64,000 nt of DNA from Jaapia argillacea MUCL 33604 (lineage: Eukaryota > Basidiomycota > Agaricomycetes > Jaapiales > Jaapiaceae), in contig KL197722.1 in assembly GCA_000697665.1 (NCBI GenBank), forward strand, positions 1 through 64,000. Reading direction: 5' to 3'. A program made the position numbers and the translations under genes. A model generated the notes under the pieces. That model saw nothing but the letters and a program-made list of their open reading frames with translations, was not told where the DNA came from and searched no databases. Positions 44,795-55,758 of the stretch are shown piece after piece; position 1 is the stretch's first letter, and each line of letters begins with the position of its first letter.

Positions 44795-45780
44795 TTACTG
44801 AGTGAAATCGACGCAGCTCATGTAGCTATCAAACGAGTCCAAGATTTTCAAGTCAGTGGTCGAGCCTGCAACTAAGACCCAAGAATGCTCACGTCTGGTC
44901 GATGGACCTAGCATCCCACCACCACTGGAGGACGCAATCTCCAGCAGTAGCGCACTTCCCATTCAAGTTCGGAACCGTAACAGAGAAGGAGGTTTGGTTA
45001 GCAGGGATGGCGGTGGAGACGGAGTACGCGGGGTCGAAGTAGATGAGAGTAGGGGTAAGCATGCTATAATGTCAATGTTATCAGTCTGTTGTTTCAAGGC
45101 GTTTCCCGGGTAAAAAAACTACGGACGTATTGGTGGGGGTGTAAACAACCGAGACGTTCTGCCAAAACAACAAGTTTAGAAAGGTGAGCTCGAACTCATT
45201 TGGGAATGAGACTCACGGCAACGCCGGTGTGTGGGGCGCGAAGGCTGATGGTGATGGGGACAACAGTGTTGGCGGGGTAGTGCTGGACATTCGCAGTGTT
45301 GTCGGAATACTAAATCGGCTCCGTCAGTAAGGTGTCACCATTACTAGAAGTTGATGCGAACCGGCAAGCCCTTGCAGAGGTAAAGGAGGCAAGCGGCCTG
45401 AAGTACCAGAGGGCCTGTTAGTATCGGATAAAATCGTCCAGGACTGATGGACCCACGGTGGTATCGGTGCCAATGTTTTGTTCCTCGAGTTGCTGGTTTC
45501 CATATCTGTCGAGGATAAAATCAGCCATCTCATTCCAATGCGTGGTAGAGCGAACACGCACTGATCAGATTCAACATTGTTATAGATCTGAGTTCCACAA
45601 ATGGCCTCAAAGTTAGTTCCGGGCTATAGGGAACAAAAAATTCTGTCAGCCGTGTCAGACAACTCTTTGATAGCATCTCAAACTCGCCTGGCGACGAGGA
45701 GGAGAGGAGATGACACCATGAGCGACGGCAGTGCTGGCGACAGCGAGGAGAGTGGCGAGAACAGAGAGCTTGGCAAACAT
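44795..45780 (-). CDS. Secreted N-terminal-His chitin-binding type-4/LPMO-like protein 1
   Basis: ATG 45780 starts MFAKLSVLATLLAVASTAVA followed by HGVISSPPRR, so signal-peptide cleavage would expose an N-terminal His, the copper ligand position of lytic polysaccharide monooxygenases. Short exons follow: NFEAICG, YGNQQLEEQNI, the LRAPHTGVA block with a candidate second copper His, a GxxxF-type FSVTV stretch, and the last exon YMSCVDFTQ ending TAA at 44795. Exon order is the same as in the three copies downstream. The predicted mature protein is about 165 residues. By family it would bind or oxidise chitin or a related glycan; activity is unproven. It has a TATA box at 45860. Confidence 0.7.
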
Positions 45781-45859
45781 CTTGCTTTGGTTGGGTGGGT
45801 GTGTTGAGAAAGAGTGCTGTTTGAACTTGAGCCTGGAGGATGAGGTGCAGGATCACCCG

Positions 45860-45867
45860 TATTTATA
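45860..45867 (-). promoter_or_regulatory. TATA box of LPMO-like gene 1
   Basis: TATAAATA on the gene strand, 80 bases before the ATG; same context CAGTATAAATAC as copies 2 and 3. Confidence 0.65.
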
Positions 45868-46277
45868 CTGAGCACAATGGCCTCATCGCCTCTGAAACTG
45901 TCAATAAACACAATGCGCCGAAGTCGAGCAAGGAAGAGTCCTCCTATGAATAGCACTGGTCAGTGAATGGTCGACGTGATGCAGGCAAGGTAGGATGAGC
46001 ACCTGTGAATGGGTTTTCCCGACGTATAGGCAGCAGCGGTTGTGTGTACTTTGCTCGTACATACCACGCGCCAACGACGTGGTATTCGCTGAGCGACATG
46101 GCTAGCGCGAAATCGAGGATGAGGCTTGCTGAAACCACAAGACGGACACTACGGTTAAAATGTCCACAAAAGAAAAAAATAAGCTAGAATTTTCCCCGAT
46201 TTTCAACAAGCACCACCGGCGAAGACCTTCAACAGACGCACCTCCCACATGATCATCTCAACACGGTTGAGAGAGGT

Positions 46278-46299
46278 GATTAGTCGCGTCAATGCTGGA
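46278..46299 (-). promoter_or_regulatory. Shared upstream motif, gene 1 version
   Basis: Forward GATTAGTCGCGTCAATGCTG about 500 bases before ATG 45780; weakest of four related sites (others at 48441, 50611, 52891). Confidence 0.4.
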
Positions 46300-46732
46300 G
46301 TAACCAGATGAACGAGGTCGCTCATACCACCTTGAGCCGCAGGCGCCTGCATCGGTTCCGCTTTCCGAGATGTAGCCGAGAGCGCTCAGAAATAGACGAC
46401 GGATCTATCAGATCATCTCATGGGCCTTGTCGGCGCAAATATAACATCGAAGTCCCGGTTCGAAGAGTCACATGATGTCATGGCCGACTGTCCATGCGCA
46501 ACCGCTCCTCCGACCGATATGTTGGGAGTGCGCACGGACTGATTGCCGACGAATGGGTTCGGTCCCAGTGGCAAGCGGGTTCAGTAGCAACGATCGATAG
46601 AGAAAATAGTATCCGCATACAAAAGTGTCACAGTCTCGAAACTTACAGACAATCACTTAATCGAGTCACAAGTCTTCATCTCATCGTAGCATCTCATTCG
46701 CCTCGCCGATTCCGATGCGTGTCCGAGGGCGC

Positions 46733-47736
46733 TTACTGAGTAAAATCGACACAGCTCATGTAACTGCAAATAGCCCACAAAAATCAGTCGACGTGTTCCC
46801 TTGGAATAATCTAAAAGGAAGCGCAAACTCACGTCTGGTCGATAGACCTAGCATCCCACCACCATTGAATGACACAGGCTCCAGCAGTGCCACACTGTCC
46901 ACTCAAGCTTGGGATGGTGACAGAGAACGAGGTTTGATTGGCTGGGATGGGTGTGGAGACCGAGTACGCGGGGTTGAACGAGATGAGAGGGCCTGCGATC
47001 ACTCTGTTGTTAGAAGTTAGCGGCCGTCAGCTCACAATGGTTGTAGACGAGAAAAAATGTACACACTTATTGGTGGCGGTGGCAACAACAGAAACGTTCT
47101 GGCGGGAAAAATTATAAGTCATATGCTGCAATTAGTAGCTGGCAGGAAGGCGTACAGCAACACCAGTGTGTGGGGCACGAAGATCAATCGTGATTGGGAC
47201 GACAGTGTTGGCAGGGTAATGCTGGACGTTGGCTGTATTGTCCGAGAACTGATCGCAGATCAGTTAAATATTCAAGTCGTGAATGTGGTATAAGCACCTG
47301 AAGTCCCTTGCACAAGTACAAGTGACACGCGGCCTATAACGACGCAACCAGTCAGTCTTCAGCGTCGAATTGTTTTCGTAATAGGGATGAAATTCAATGG
47401 ACACACCGTAGTCCCAGAATTAATATTCTGTTCCTCTCCCTGCTGGTTACCGTACCTGTCAGTTTGGAGCACGTCAGTAGTCACTCCAGTTCCAGGCGAT
47501 GGAAAAGCTCGTACTCGTCGGATGAAACAATACTGTAGATCTGAGAGCCGCAAACGGAGGAGAAGTTGGTTCCAGGCTGGATAGCGAGAAAAATCATGGT
47601 CATTATAAGGGACGGCCATCCAGCTCAACAGAAAGAACCTTACCCTGCGACGAGGAGGCGAGGATATCACACCGTGTGCCACAGCAGTGCTGGCAACAGC
47701 GAGTGCAGTGAGTAGAGTGGAGAGTTTAATGAACAT
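46733..47736 (-). CDS. Secreted N-terminal-His chitin-binding type-4/LPMO-like protein 2
   Basis: ATG 47736 starts MFIKLSTLLTALAVASTAVA then HGVISSPPRR. Exons carry NFSSVCGSQIY, YGNQQGEEQNINSGTT, NTANVQHYPANTVVP, LRAPHTGVA, a segment LISFNPAYSVSTPIPANQTS, QWWWDARSIDQT and YMSCVDFTQ with TAA at 46733. Eight exons, about 188 residues before processing. The signal peptide, exposed His and APHTG block match the other three copies. This copy has the Gln-Gly pair YGNQQGEE where others read YGNQQLEE. TATA box at 47810. Same strand as its neighbours, so the array arose by tandem duplication. Confidence 0.7.
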
Positions 47737-47809
47737 ATTGAATCTGAGGATCTCGTTGGAGCGCTCTGCACAGGGGCTTGAGTGATGACTGCCTCGACAG
47801 AATGGCTAG

Positions 47810-47817
47810 TATTTATA
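47810..47817 (-). promoter_or_regulatory. TATA box of LPMO-like gene 2
   Basis: TATAAATA on the gene strand, 74 bases before ATG 47736. Confidence 0.65.
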
Positions 47818-48440
47818 CTGGGCGATAATGGCTCAAATAGATGTAGATGTGACGAGTCTTAAGGCGAAGAATGGCTGGGAAAGAGATCGGATGATCATGA
47901 GACGGATAGTCCTGGCGATGGAGGTGGCCATGGATACAGCTCGGATATCCTTGTGATGAGTTCTACCGAAGGACGGGCGGCAGGGCATGGGGAAAGGGGA
48001 GCAGAAGTGCAGAAAAATACAGATCTGGCCATGGAACGAGTCCCAAGAGAGTGAACGAATGGTAACTGAATGGGTGACACCGTGGGGGACGAGAGCGGAC
48101 AAGATCACAGATGGGGGAGCCGTGGACCCGTGATAGATTCTACCGGGAGATATACCGCAAGGAACGGTTATGGAAGGGATAGCAAAGCCTGAGTGATCAA
48201 TCCATGCGGGTTTTGCGAGAGTGCGCAGACTGGGAAGAACTTTGTAGGGGAAAATCGCAGAAATGGAGGTTTTCTGGCGACTAGCATACGACGATTTATG
48301 GATGCGTCCTCGCCAGCTTTATATTTTCTGAAGTGGCCTAGAAGCATTCATCGAATATCGATATCATTTTTCCAAGCGACGGGTGAGAAAATATAATGGG
48401 TGGACGTACACCGTATGACCATCAATCCGAGCGGACAAGG

Positions 48441-48462
48441 GATTTTGTCGCCTCAATATTGG
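48441..48462 (-). promoter_or_regulatory. Shared upstream motif, gene 2 version
   Basis: Forward GATTTTGTCGCCTCAATATT then GG; about 705 bases before ATG 47736. Confidence 0.5.
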
Positions 48463-49175
48463 GCTTAATCGATGTTGAGATGTTTCTCAGCGGGTCTGGT
48501 TCAAGGGGTAATGGAGGTTGCCAAGCACAGGTACGGGACCGAAAACTAACCGTGTGGTATTGAGATGAAATCTTGGCAAACCCACTCAAAATCCGAATCC
48601 ATTTCATGCAACAGAATTGAATCACGGATGATATTAAACTGTGTTGAAAGCTCATTGGTAGAGAAAGCCAGATGTGCGTCGGGTGTGATGCATTGATGGA
48701 CCAAGCATTGAAGCATCACGACGAACAGCTGAGAGGAGAGAAACGAGGGTCTCGGGGAATGAAATGATCCAAACTGACATCGCCCATCCACATTGTTCTT
48801 GGAAAAGGGCGACGGATGTCCAACCCATGCGTCACAATCGACGTGAGCTCAACATTGTGTTGGTGGTCGGAGGTTGGGTTTCATCGCGTTCCCACGGCCA
48901 TTCTGCGGCTCTACTTTCTCAAATCCAGTCCCAAACGTTCCCTTATGAGTCCCAAGAAGAGGCAAACGTCGAACTTGGGCTTTAGCTATCGTCATAAATG
49001 ACCGATTGCAAGTACGGACAAATTCAACATCCCTATCCTCCCCTAACTCCCTTTAACTAGGAGTCTCAGACGCAAAACGCCAAAGCCACCCAAAATAGCC
49101 CCCATCATGAATCCAAGGCACACTTCTCAAGCATCGACCAACTTCGCAGCTCCGGCCTTATCTCCAAACACTTTT

Positions 49176-50118
49176 CTACTGAGTAATATCGACACAGCTC
49201 ATATAGCTATTCAACGTTATCCCGGTCAAGAGTAGTCAGTCGCCTGGTTCGCCTCAAGGTTTCTGAAAACACTCACGTCTGGTCGACGGACCTAGCGTCC
49301 CACCACCACTGCAAAACGCAAGCTCCAGCAGTAGCACACTGTCCGTTCAAATTGGGGATGGTGACGGAGAAGGACGTTTGATTAGCGGGGATCGGGGCAG
49401 AGACGGAGTAGGCTGGGTTGAACGAAATCAACGGGCCGGCGATGACTCTGTTGGGATTCAGCGGGTTTAGATGCCTTAAGACAAGCCAGTTTTAGATTGG
49501 TCGGAGCGGACTTACTTATTGGTGGCGGTAGCCACAACAGAGACATTCTATACCCGTCAAGCCCAGTATCAGTACTAGGAGAATGCCTTTATAGTGTAAA
49601 GGTAGGTCTTACGGCAACACCGGTATGGGGAGCGCGAATGTCAATCGTGATGGGAACAACTGTATTGGCAGGATAGTGTTGAACATTGGCCGTGTTATCG
49701 GCGTATTGGAGACCTTTGCAGAGGTAAAGGTGGCAGGCCGCCTGGGCAACCGAGAGTAAGTCAGTCCTTCTGAAGATTATTTCGCTACGTATGAAAGTGG
49801 GCGTACAGTCGTCTGCGAGTTGATGTTTTGTTCCTCGAGCTGTTGATTACCGTACCTACAAGACATGTAATCCATGTGGTGCAGACGAAATGTGCGACCT
49901 ACTGGTCAGAGGAGACAATAGAGTCTATTTGAGATCCGCAAACAGCTGTGAAGTTAGCTCCAGGCTAGGAAGGTAGTAGAAGGTGAGATCAGGCCAAGGT
50001 GGAAACAATGGTTTCAGTGTCATACCTGACGACGAGGAGGCGAAGAAATCACGCCGTGTGCGACGGTGGTGCCAGCGAGGGCGAGGGCTGTGACAACTGC
50101 AGAAAGCTTGACGAACAT
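49176..50118 (-). CDS. Secreted N-terminal-His chitin-binding type-4/LPMO-like protein 3
   Basis: ATG 50118 starts MFVKLSAVVTALALAGTTVA then HGVISSPPRRQ. Exons carry NFTAVCGSQI, YGNQQLEEQNINSQTT, AACHLYLCKGL, the IDIRAPHTGVA block, NVSVVATATNK, VIAGPLISFNPAYSVSAPIP, an FSVTIPNLNG stretch, QWWWDARSVDQT and YMSCVDITQ with TAG at 49176. Family, exon order and likely copper ligands are as for the other copies. It is closest to copy 4 in the last exon (VDITQ against VDFTQ in copies 1 and 2), which suggests that copies 3 and 4 or 1 and 2 pair by descent. TATA box at 50195. Confidence 0.7.
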
Positions 50119-50194
50119 TGCGACTGAAGACGGTTGACCCAGAGCGGTTTCGAGTTCTAGCTTGAAGAAAACCGAGAAACCTCATCAACGCTCG

Positions 50195-50202
50195 TATTTA
50201 TA
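50195..50202 (-). promoter_or_regulatory. TATA box of LPMO-like gene 3
   Basis: TATAAATA on the gene strand, 77 bases before ATG 50118. Confidence 0.65.
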
Positions 50203-50610
50203 CTGGTCGTTGATACGCCATCACAGACAACACGACGGGCTAATCGGTCCAGAGAATGCCAGTGAGAGCTTAGTAGTATGAATAGAAACAACGAGGAAAA
50301 GATAGACTAGAAACTCACAGACCTGACTGCCCTCCCGCCAATTCTACCGACGAGGATACTGGAGCTCGATGAACACTTCGGAGAGTTTGTCGTATTCAAG
50401 GGTGTCGTCATCGTCGCTCGTTCGTATTCGCACTAATGTCTCGACACAAGCTTGGAGAGTCCAAAAAATTTGACCGGGAGGCATTTCAGAACATCCAGAC
50501 CTGCAGCTATATTACAGCCATTCAGAAATCGAAGACTTCTGGCCCAGCTTGGCACTTGAGAATCTTATCGACAAACTCACACGTGATCAAGGAATGAGAG
50601 AGAAAAGGGT

Positions 50611-50632
50611 GATTTGTCGCCTGAATATTGGA
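50611..50632 (-). promoter_or_regulatory. Shared upstream motif, gene 3 version
   Basis: Forward GATTTGTCGCCTGAATATTG then GA; about 493 bases before ATG 50118. Confidence 0.5.
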
Positions 50633-51432
50633 TGAATCGTTCGAAACAGAGAGGAATAATGCCACGGGTGGTCCTTTGCGTACTCCGCAACCTAGTTACC
50701 GAAGAGCAACCGATTATGAGGGTCCGAAGGTGAGAGCAAAGCTCGTGGAAAGCAGCTGATGTCGATAGGTTTGGACTTTTAATCTCAATGAACGGAGCAA
50801 GTTTGTGTGAGTAACAAGACCAGAAACCGCACAACGAACTGGCGGAGATTTGAGGATTGTTGGTGTTGGTGGCCAAGAGCGAATGGCAACATCCGAGACT
50901 TCTATGAACACAGCCACCCCGCCGTTGTAGGCGCGCGCCCTCCGTGACAGTGAGTTTTCAGTTTTCTGAGTTCTCAGACTCGCTGTGGCGATTTTGAGTT
51001 CTGGTTCATTTTATTCATGTCAGAATACTCTACATACACTATCATAATTTTATAATGGCTCCCTCCCCCTTTTCCCTCCATCTGCTACCATGCGTTATAG
51101 GTCTTCAGTTGCCGACGACTCGCGAAGCGGTCCAACAGCCCAATGGCTCCGCGCAGCTACAACCTGCCTCTTCTCCACGTCGTCACGAGCGATTTTTCCA
51201 TGCCCGCCATTTCCTTAGCTCGTCCCTTTTCGCTCTCAACAAGCACAAGACCACCGCATGGATTCATGTTACGTGCAATCCATTTTCACTCTTCACACTT
51301 GTCTGGGATCAAAGTTTATCGTCGGATGCACAAACAATCTAATTGCAGCAATATTGCTAGGCATAAAATGAGGCGAAATGAGATGGCTTCCCTGGAAACT
51401 TTTCCTGAAATCTCCTCTCCCATATTTCTCGT

Positions 51433-52404
51433 TTACTGAGTGATATCAACGCAGCTCATGTAGCTGGAACCAAGAAAACCATTAGATTCAAGGAATGAGC
51501 GAGCGAGGAAAATTGCGACACTGACGTCTGATCAATAGATCTAGCATCCCACCACCATTGCAAAACGCAGGCACCAGCAGTAGCGCACGCTCCGTTCAAA
51601 TTGGGGATGGTGACGGAGAAAGAGGTTTGATTAGCCGGGATGGGCGCAGAGACCGAGTACGCGGGGTTGAACGAGATGAGGGGCCCAGCGATCACTCTGT
51701 ACAATACAATCAGTATCGGACATCGATGCTTTCGTAATAGCAAGACTGGACGAACTTGTTGGTCGCGGTAGCAACAACGGAGACGTTCTGAGAATCGGCA
51801 GTTGTATTCGGTATGCGAGATCAAATATATGATCCAGATGGACTTACAGCAACTCCGGTATGCGGGGCACGAAGATCAATTGTGATGGGTACGACGGTAT
51901 TGGCAGCGTAATGCTGAACGTTGGCTGTGTTATCAGCATACTGTTCCAACAGTCAGCACGATCTACAACCAAAATTCGCGTCGATGGGTACCGTAAGCCC
52001 TTTGCAAAGGTAAAGCTGGCAAGCAGCCTGGAATGATAGTTTGAGCGACGTCAGCAAGCAAAAGTAGCTCGTGTGCTCACAGTAGTCGCGGAATTAATGT
52101 TTTGTTCCTCAAGCTGCTGGTTTCCGTATCTGTTGAGCAAGAAATCAGTGGCGACGTTCCATTCCATAACAGAAAAAACTGCTGAAGACTCACTGATCAG
52201 ATTCTACGGTGTTGTATATCTGTGATCCGCAAACGGCCTCGAAGTTCGTGCCGGGCTACATGAAGGGTACAAATCAGACATAGACTCCTCGTTCATTGTA
52301 TCCTAACTCACCTGGCGGCGGGGAGGCGAGGAGATAACGCCGTGTGCAACGGTGCTACCGGCGACAGCGAGAACAGTGGCGAGTGCGGAAAGCTTGACGA
52401 ACAT
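51433..52404 (-). CDS. Secreted N-terminal-His chitin-binding type-4/LPMO-like protein 4
   Basis: ATG 52404 starts MFVKLSALATVLAVAGSTVA then HGVISSPPRRQ; His 21 becomes residue 1 after cleavage. Eight exons total about 188 residues: NFEAVCGSQIYNTVESD, YGNQQLEEQNINSATT, AACQLYLCKGL, NTANVQHYAANTVVP with IDLRAPHTGVA, NVSVVATATNK, VIAGPLISFNPAYS, FSVTIPNLNGACATAGAC, LQWWWDARSIDQT and YMSCVDITQ, with TAA at 51433. Cys pairs are conserved across copies and suggest a secreted disulphide-bonded fold. By resemblance this is the fungal chitin-binding type-4/LPMO-like group; the CAZy family cannot be fixed by eye. TATAAAT lies at 52484. Confidence 0.75.
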
Positions 52405-52483
52405 CTTGAGTTGAGATTTCTAAGAGGGAAAACTTTGTCGACTAGAGCCTGGAGAAACCTGTTGACCGCCGCCTACCCAGCCA

Positions 52484-52490
52484 ATTTATA
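52484..52490 (-). promoter_or_regulatory. TATA box of LPMO-like gene 4
   Basis: TATAAAT on the gene strand, 80 bases before ATG 52404. Confidence 0.6.
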
Positions 52491-52890
52491 CCCATGCGAG
52501 CACACCTGAAGGCGGCCATATTGTCATAATACCCAAGTGCTTCAGCAAGGCGAGCCGAGCGATATGAATAGAGCGGACGAAAAGTGAGCGCAAAATAGAG
52601 ACAGAGACAAGTGGTCGATGGTGAGTTCTGCCGACGAAATGACGGGGGTTAGTGACGGAAGCCGGTATCCCAGAGCTGTCAAAAACATAGGAGAGCATGC
52701 ATACTAGGATAGTCAAACGAGGGCGTTCGACAGTGTTCGAGAGAGTCGGGATCCCATTCCCTGAAGTCCTGGCGCATAGGGCTCAGATACGGCCAAGCAG
52801 TGGAAGCGTCCAAGTCCAATTGAGTCCACCAACAAACAATCTGGTAGGCTTGGCAGACTCGGAACGAAGGCAATACCTGATTATCCTTGG

Positions 52891-52913
52891 TAAATCGTCG
52901 CCTCAATATTGGA
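52891..52913 (-). promoter_or_regulatory. Shared upstream motif, gene 4 version
   Basis: Forward AAATCGTCGCCTCAATATTG then GA, about 487 bases before ATG 52404. Shares GTCGCCT(C/G)AATATTGG with genes 2 and 3. Confidence 0.5.
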
Positions 52914-54396
52914 AGAATCGCTCGCATGTGATCCGAGGGTCTTCGACGTTGTTTTACAGAGTACGTCTGATTTCCGAAGACTAACCGGAGATGGTGTATG
53001 ACGACCTATCCGGCGTGAACCTTCAGCGATGGGTAGAAATTATCTTGGCGTCTGAATCGGACCCAACATTTGACGGTCGTGAGGGTGTTGAAAATAAAAA
53101 CTGGGAAGGGGGTAAGAACTGACACGAATGAAAAAAAAGGAGCCATAGTGCAATCATCATTGCCACTCACACATACTGGACGACGATGAAGCAAAACCGG
53201 GAAAGCTTCGGGAGCATGGGAATTTGAGAGATGATGGATGATCACTTGAGGTACCTATGTTCGCGGGGCGGGATTTACCTTCACGATGCCAAGCGCAGGT
53301 TATATTAGAGGTGGGAATGACGTCGAGGCGAAATAGGTGATACCAAATTAGCACAGAATTCCTCGGGCGGGAACTTGAAGCCCATCGGCAGCTGCCAAAC
53401 GAATCATTGACCGCGGTCCAGGAGCGCGAGGTTATTTAAGTTTTCTCAGGTCAAGGGTGGGAGTATGTGCATATGAGCAAGTTAGAGCAGAGGCCTGGGA
53501 TCATGATGGAAATCTGAACGACACGAGAGCCCAGCTCCGAACACTGCGTGTACTTGGTCGGTGTTGGTCTCACCGTAATTTCTCCTAATTTGAGTTCTCC
53601 AGAAGAATGGGAGAGGTCAATCCCGTCTGAAAAGGAGCAGCGAGTTTTGAACGACTCGGACCCAGTCGCCAACCAGTCCATGGATGACGGGTGACCATGT
53701 GACCCGTGACTACATGGGCCGACTTGATTCCTCTCGATTCTTGAACTTCAATTTCCCAAAATTACCAGTAAATGCGCTCTCATCCTGGCTCGGGACAGTG
53801 AGGACACCAATTAGACGCTACCGAAGTTTGTGCAGTTACAAGCCTCCCCGAAGCTCTCCCTATGGACGCCTCGCCGCCAACCTTCAAGAAACCTTGCTTA
53901 CCGTTGTGTCCGCAGCGGCAATCATCGTCTCGTCACTTTAAGGTGCTTTCCTCTTTGCGAATTAAACCCACGTTGTCGTGTCCGCTGCTAACTTGCCATC
54001 GGCCCATTCCGGCGACCATTCTTTTCCGTAACACCTCTAACACCACCGCTTGGCGAGATCGTTCCGTATCGTCAGACTGGTTGTTGGATTATGCTCGCAC
54101 GGGGTGATAAGCTGGTGGGATGGTGGTTGTTGAGGGTCCCATTTTGACAGTCGAAAGGAGCGTAGAACCGATGGATAACTTCGGCTTGAAATATTATCTG
54201 GTTCCTCAATTCCCGTCGAACCTGCTCTCGGTCGTGATTGTCCCTTGATCATGCACATGATGGCGCTCTGCATCGCTCCCTACCCTAGGCGGATCAGTAA
54301 CGGAGACTAGAACAACACATCCAATTAAACAGGAATGCGAGGGGAGATTCCCACTGGTAAGCATCGGAGGATCCACTCTTGACTTCTCTTTACTCC
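52914..54396. other. Intergenic
   Basis: No supported gene. A weak relative of the shared motif (TTGGCGTCTGAATCGG) is near 53045. Confidence 0.5.
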
Positions 54397-55297
54397 TCAA
54401 ACTCGTTCTTCCCAAGTCATCACTCCTAGCTCTGACACCTCCCTCCACCAAATCACCACTTCTTTATCAACCATCCCAATAACAACCATCGATATCGTCC
54501 TCATCAGCCCCTCATACACTCTTGCGCTCAGAGCACCAGGTTCGTCCACACATTTCTTCCCTTTGAATTGGGGTATGCGCTCCCCATAGGGTGGGACCGC
54601 GTTCAGTCGATAACCGAGCTCTTCCCTCTTCTCCTGAGATAGAGAAGTGACAAGGGCTGTGAAGTACGTTTTAATGATAAAGAGGAGAATTCGGCGGAAT
54701 TTTTGAGGTGGGGCTGGGGTGAAAGCGAAAGCTGGGGACACTTCAAATTCTGGAGAGCATCGATGTCAGTTCCGTGCGTGTCAAGGAAAATTAACGTAGA
54801 ATTGCGAACTTGAGAATCGTTCCGATGCCTCGTCAATCTTCTTCAATGCCTCCGGATCTCTCACCCTCCATTTATCTTTCACCGATTCAAACACACTTGA
54901 CCACTCTTTGATCGCCCCTCTGATTTTCACGAGCTCCGCCAGATGTGCTCGCGTCAATCCGGATGTCGAATCGAAGGGGATTGACGAAGTGTCAACGGGA
55001 TCCGAGTCCACTGGAAGAGCATCGAGTTGAGATGGATTGGTGGTGGGTGGAGTACTACGATCAACAATGACAGGCCGAAGAGCCTTCCCGCAGTGTTTCC
55101 TGCGTATGGGCCATGCCTGCAAGATTCAACTGTGAGCGGCATGACAGACGACGAACTGGAGATATTTTCCAGATGGTTCGGGGAAGAATGTTCACCTCAG
55201 TTTGATGATCAACGCTGCAATAATAGGCCACCTTACATTTACCACATCGTTTACTAGCTGGTTGTCGACAGACGTCGCAAATCGTCGATGGTTCCAT
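54397..55297 (-). CDS. MYND-type zinc-finger protein
   Basis: ATG 55297 starts MEPSTICDVC. The zinc finger occupies residues 7 to about 42: CDVC, seven residues, CGKC, AYYCSVDHQTE, an intron (GTGAAC...TGCAG), then AWPIRRKHC. This matches the MYND pattern C-x2-C...C-x2-C...YC...Q...W...H/C...C, with His in place of the usual Cys before Gln. A Pro/Ser/Asp linker follows (STPPTTNPSQLDALP), then a helical region (LAELVKIRGAIKEW, DPEALKKIDEASERF) and a C-terminal domain with FRRILLFIIKTYFTALV and MVDKEVVIWWREV, ending at 54397. MYND fingers bind proline-rich partners; no SET domain or other enzyme is seen. Confidence 0.8.
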
Positions 55298-55758
55298 ATT
55301 CTCAGTGTGTAGAACTGTGGAGGTTAGAGATGGAGATGAATTTGCAATCAATCTATCATAGGAGCCCGGGACAGGTTCTGCCAGTCTCGTGGTGGCGAAC
55401 CCCACTTTTCTGAGACTCTGCGACGACGCATGCGATCTTCCCGTCGGTATCACCAAAGCCAACGCCGCTCAATGGATGTACTGTTGTACACCAGCAAAGT
55501 TGGATGCCATCCATTGAAACATGCTCTCTCCGCTCACCCGCAAGTCACCCATCAAGCTCTCGTCTGATCCTTCAGCCGATCCCGTGGCAAGGCTAACATT
55601 TTTTGCTAGATGAGAAAGTGACCATGTCTTTGCACGTAGAACGCGACCGAGGCGCAAGAGCCTACTATTGTAACAACATCTGGATTGGCATCGAGAAACT
55701 GGAGGGATACAGTGATAGGCGTGGCACATATTGTTAATGTGGCACGAATCGACTCACG
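55298..55758. other. Intergenic
   Basis: Spacer between the hydrolase-like stop and the MYND start. A minus-strand frame here (55729-55469) has no recognisable domain. Confidence 0.5.
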
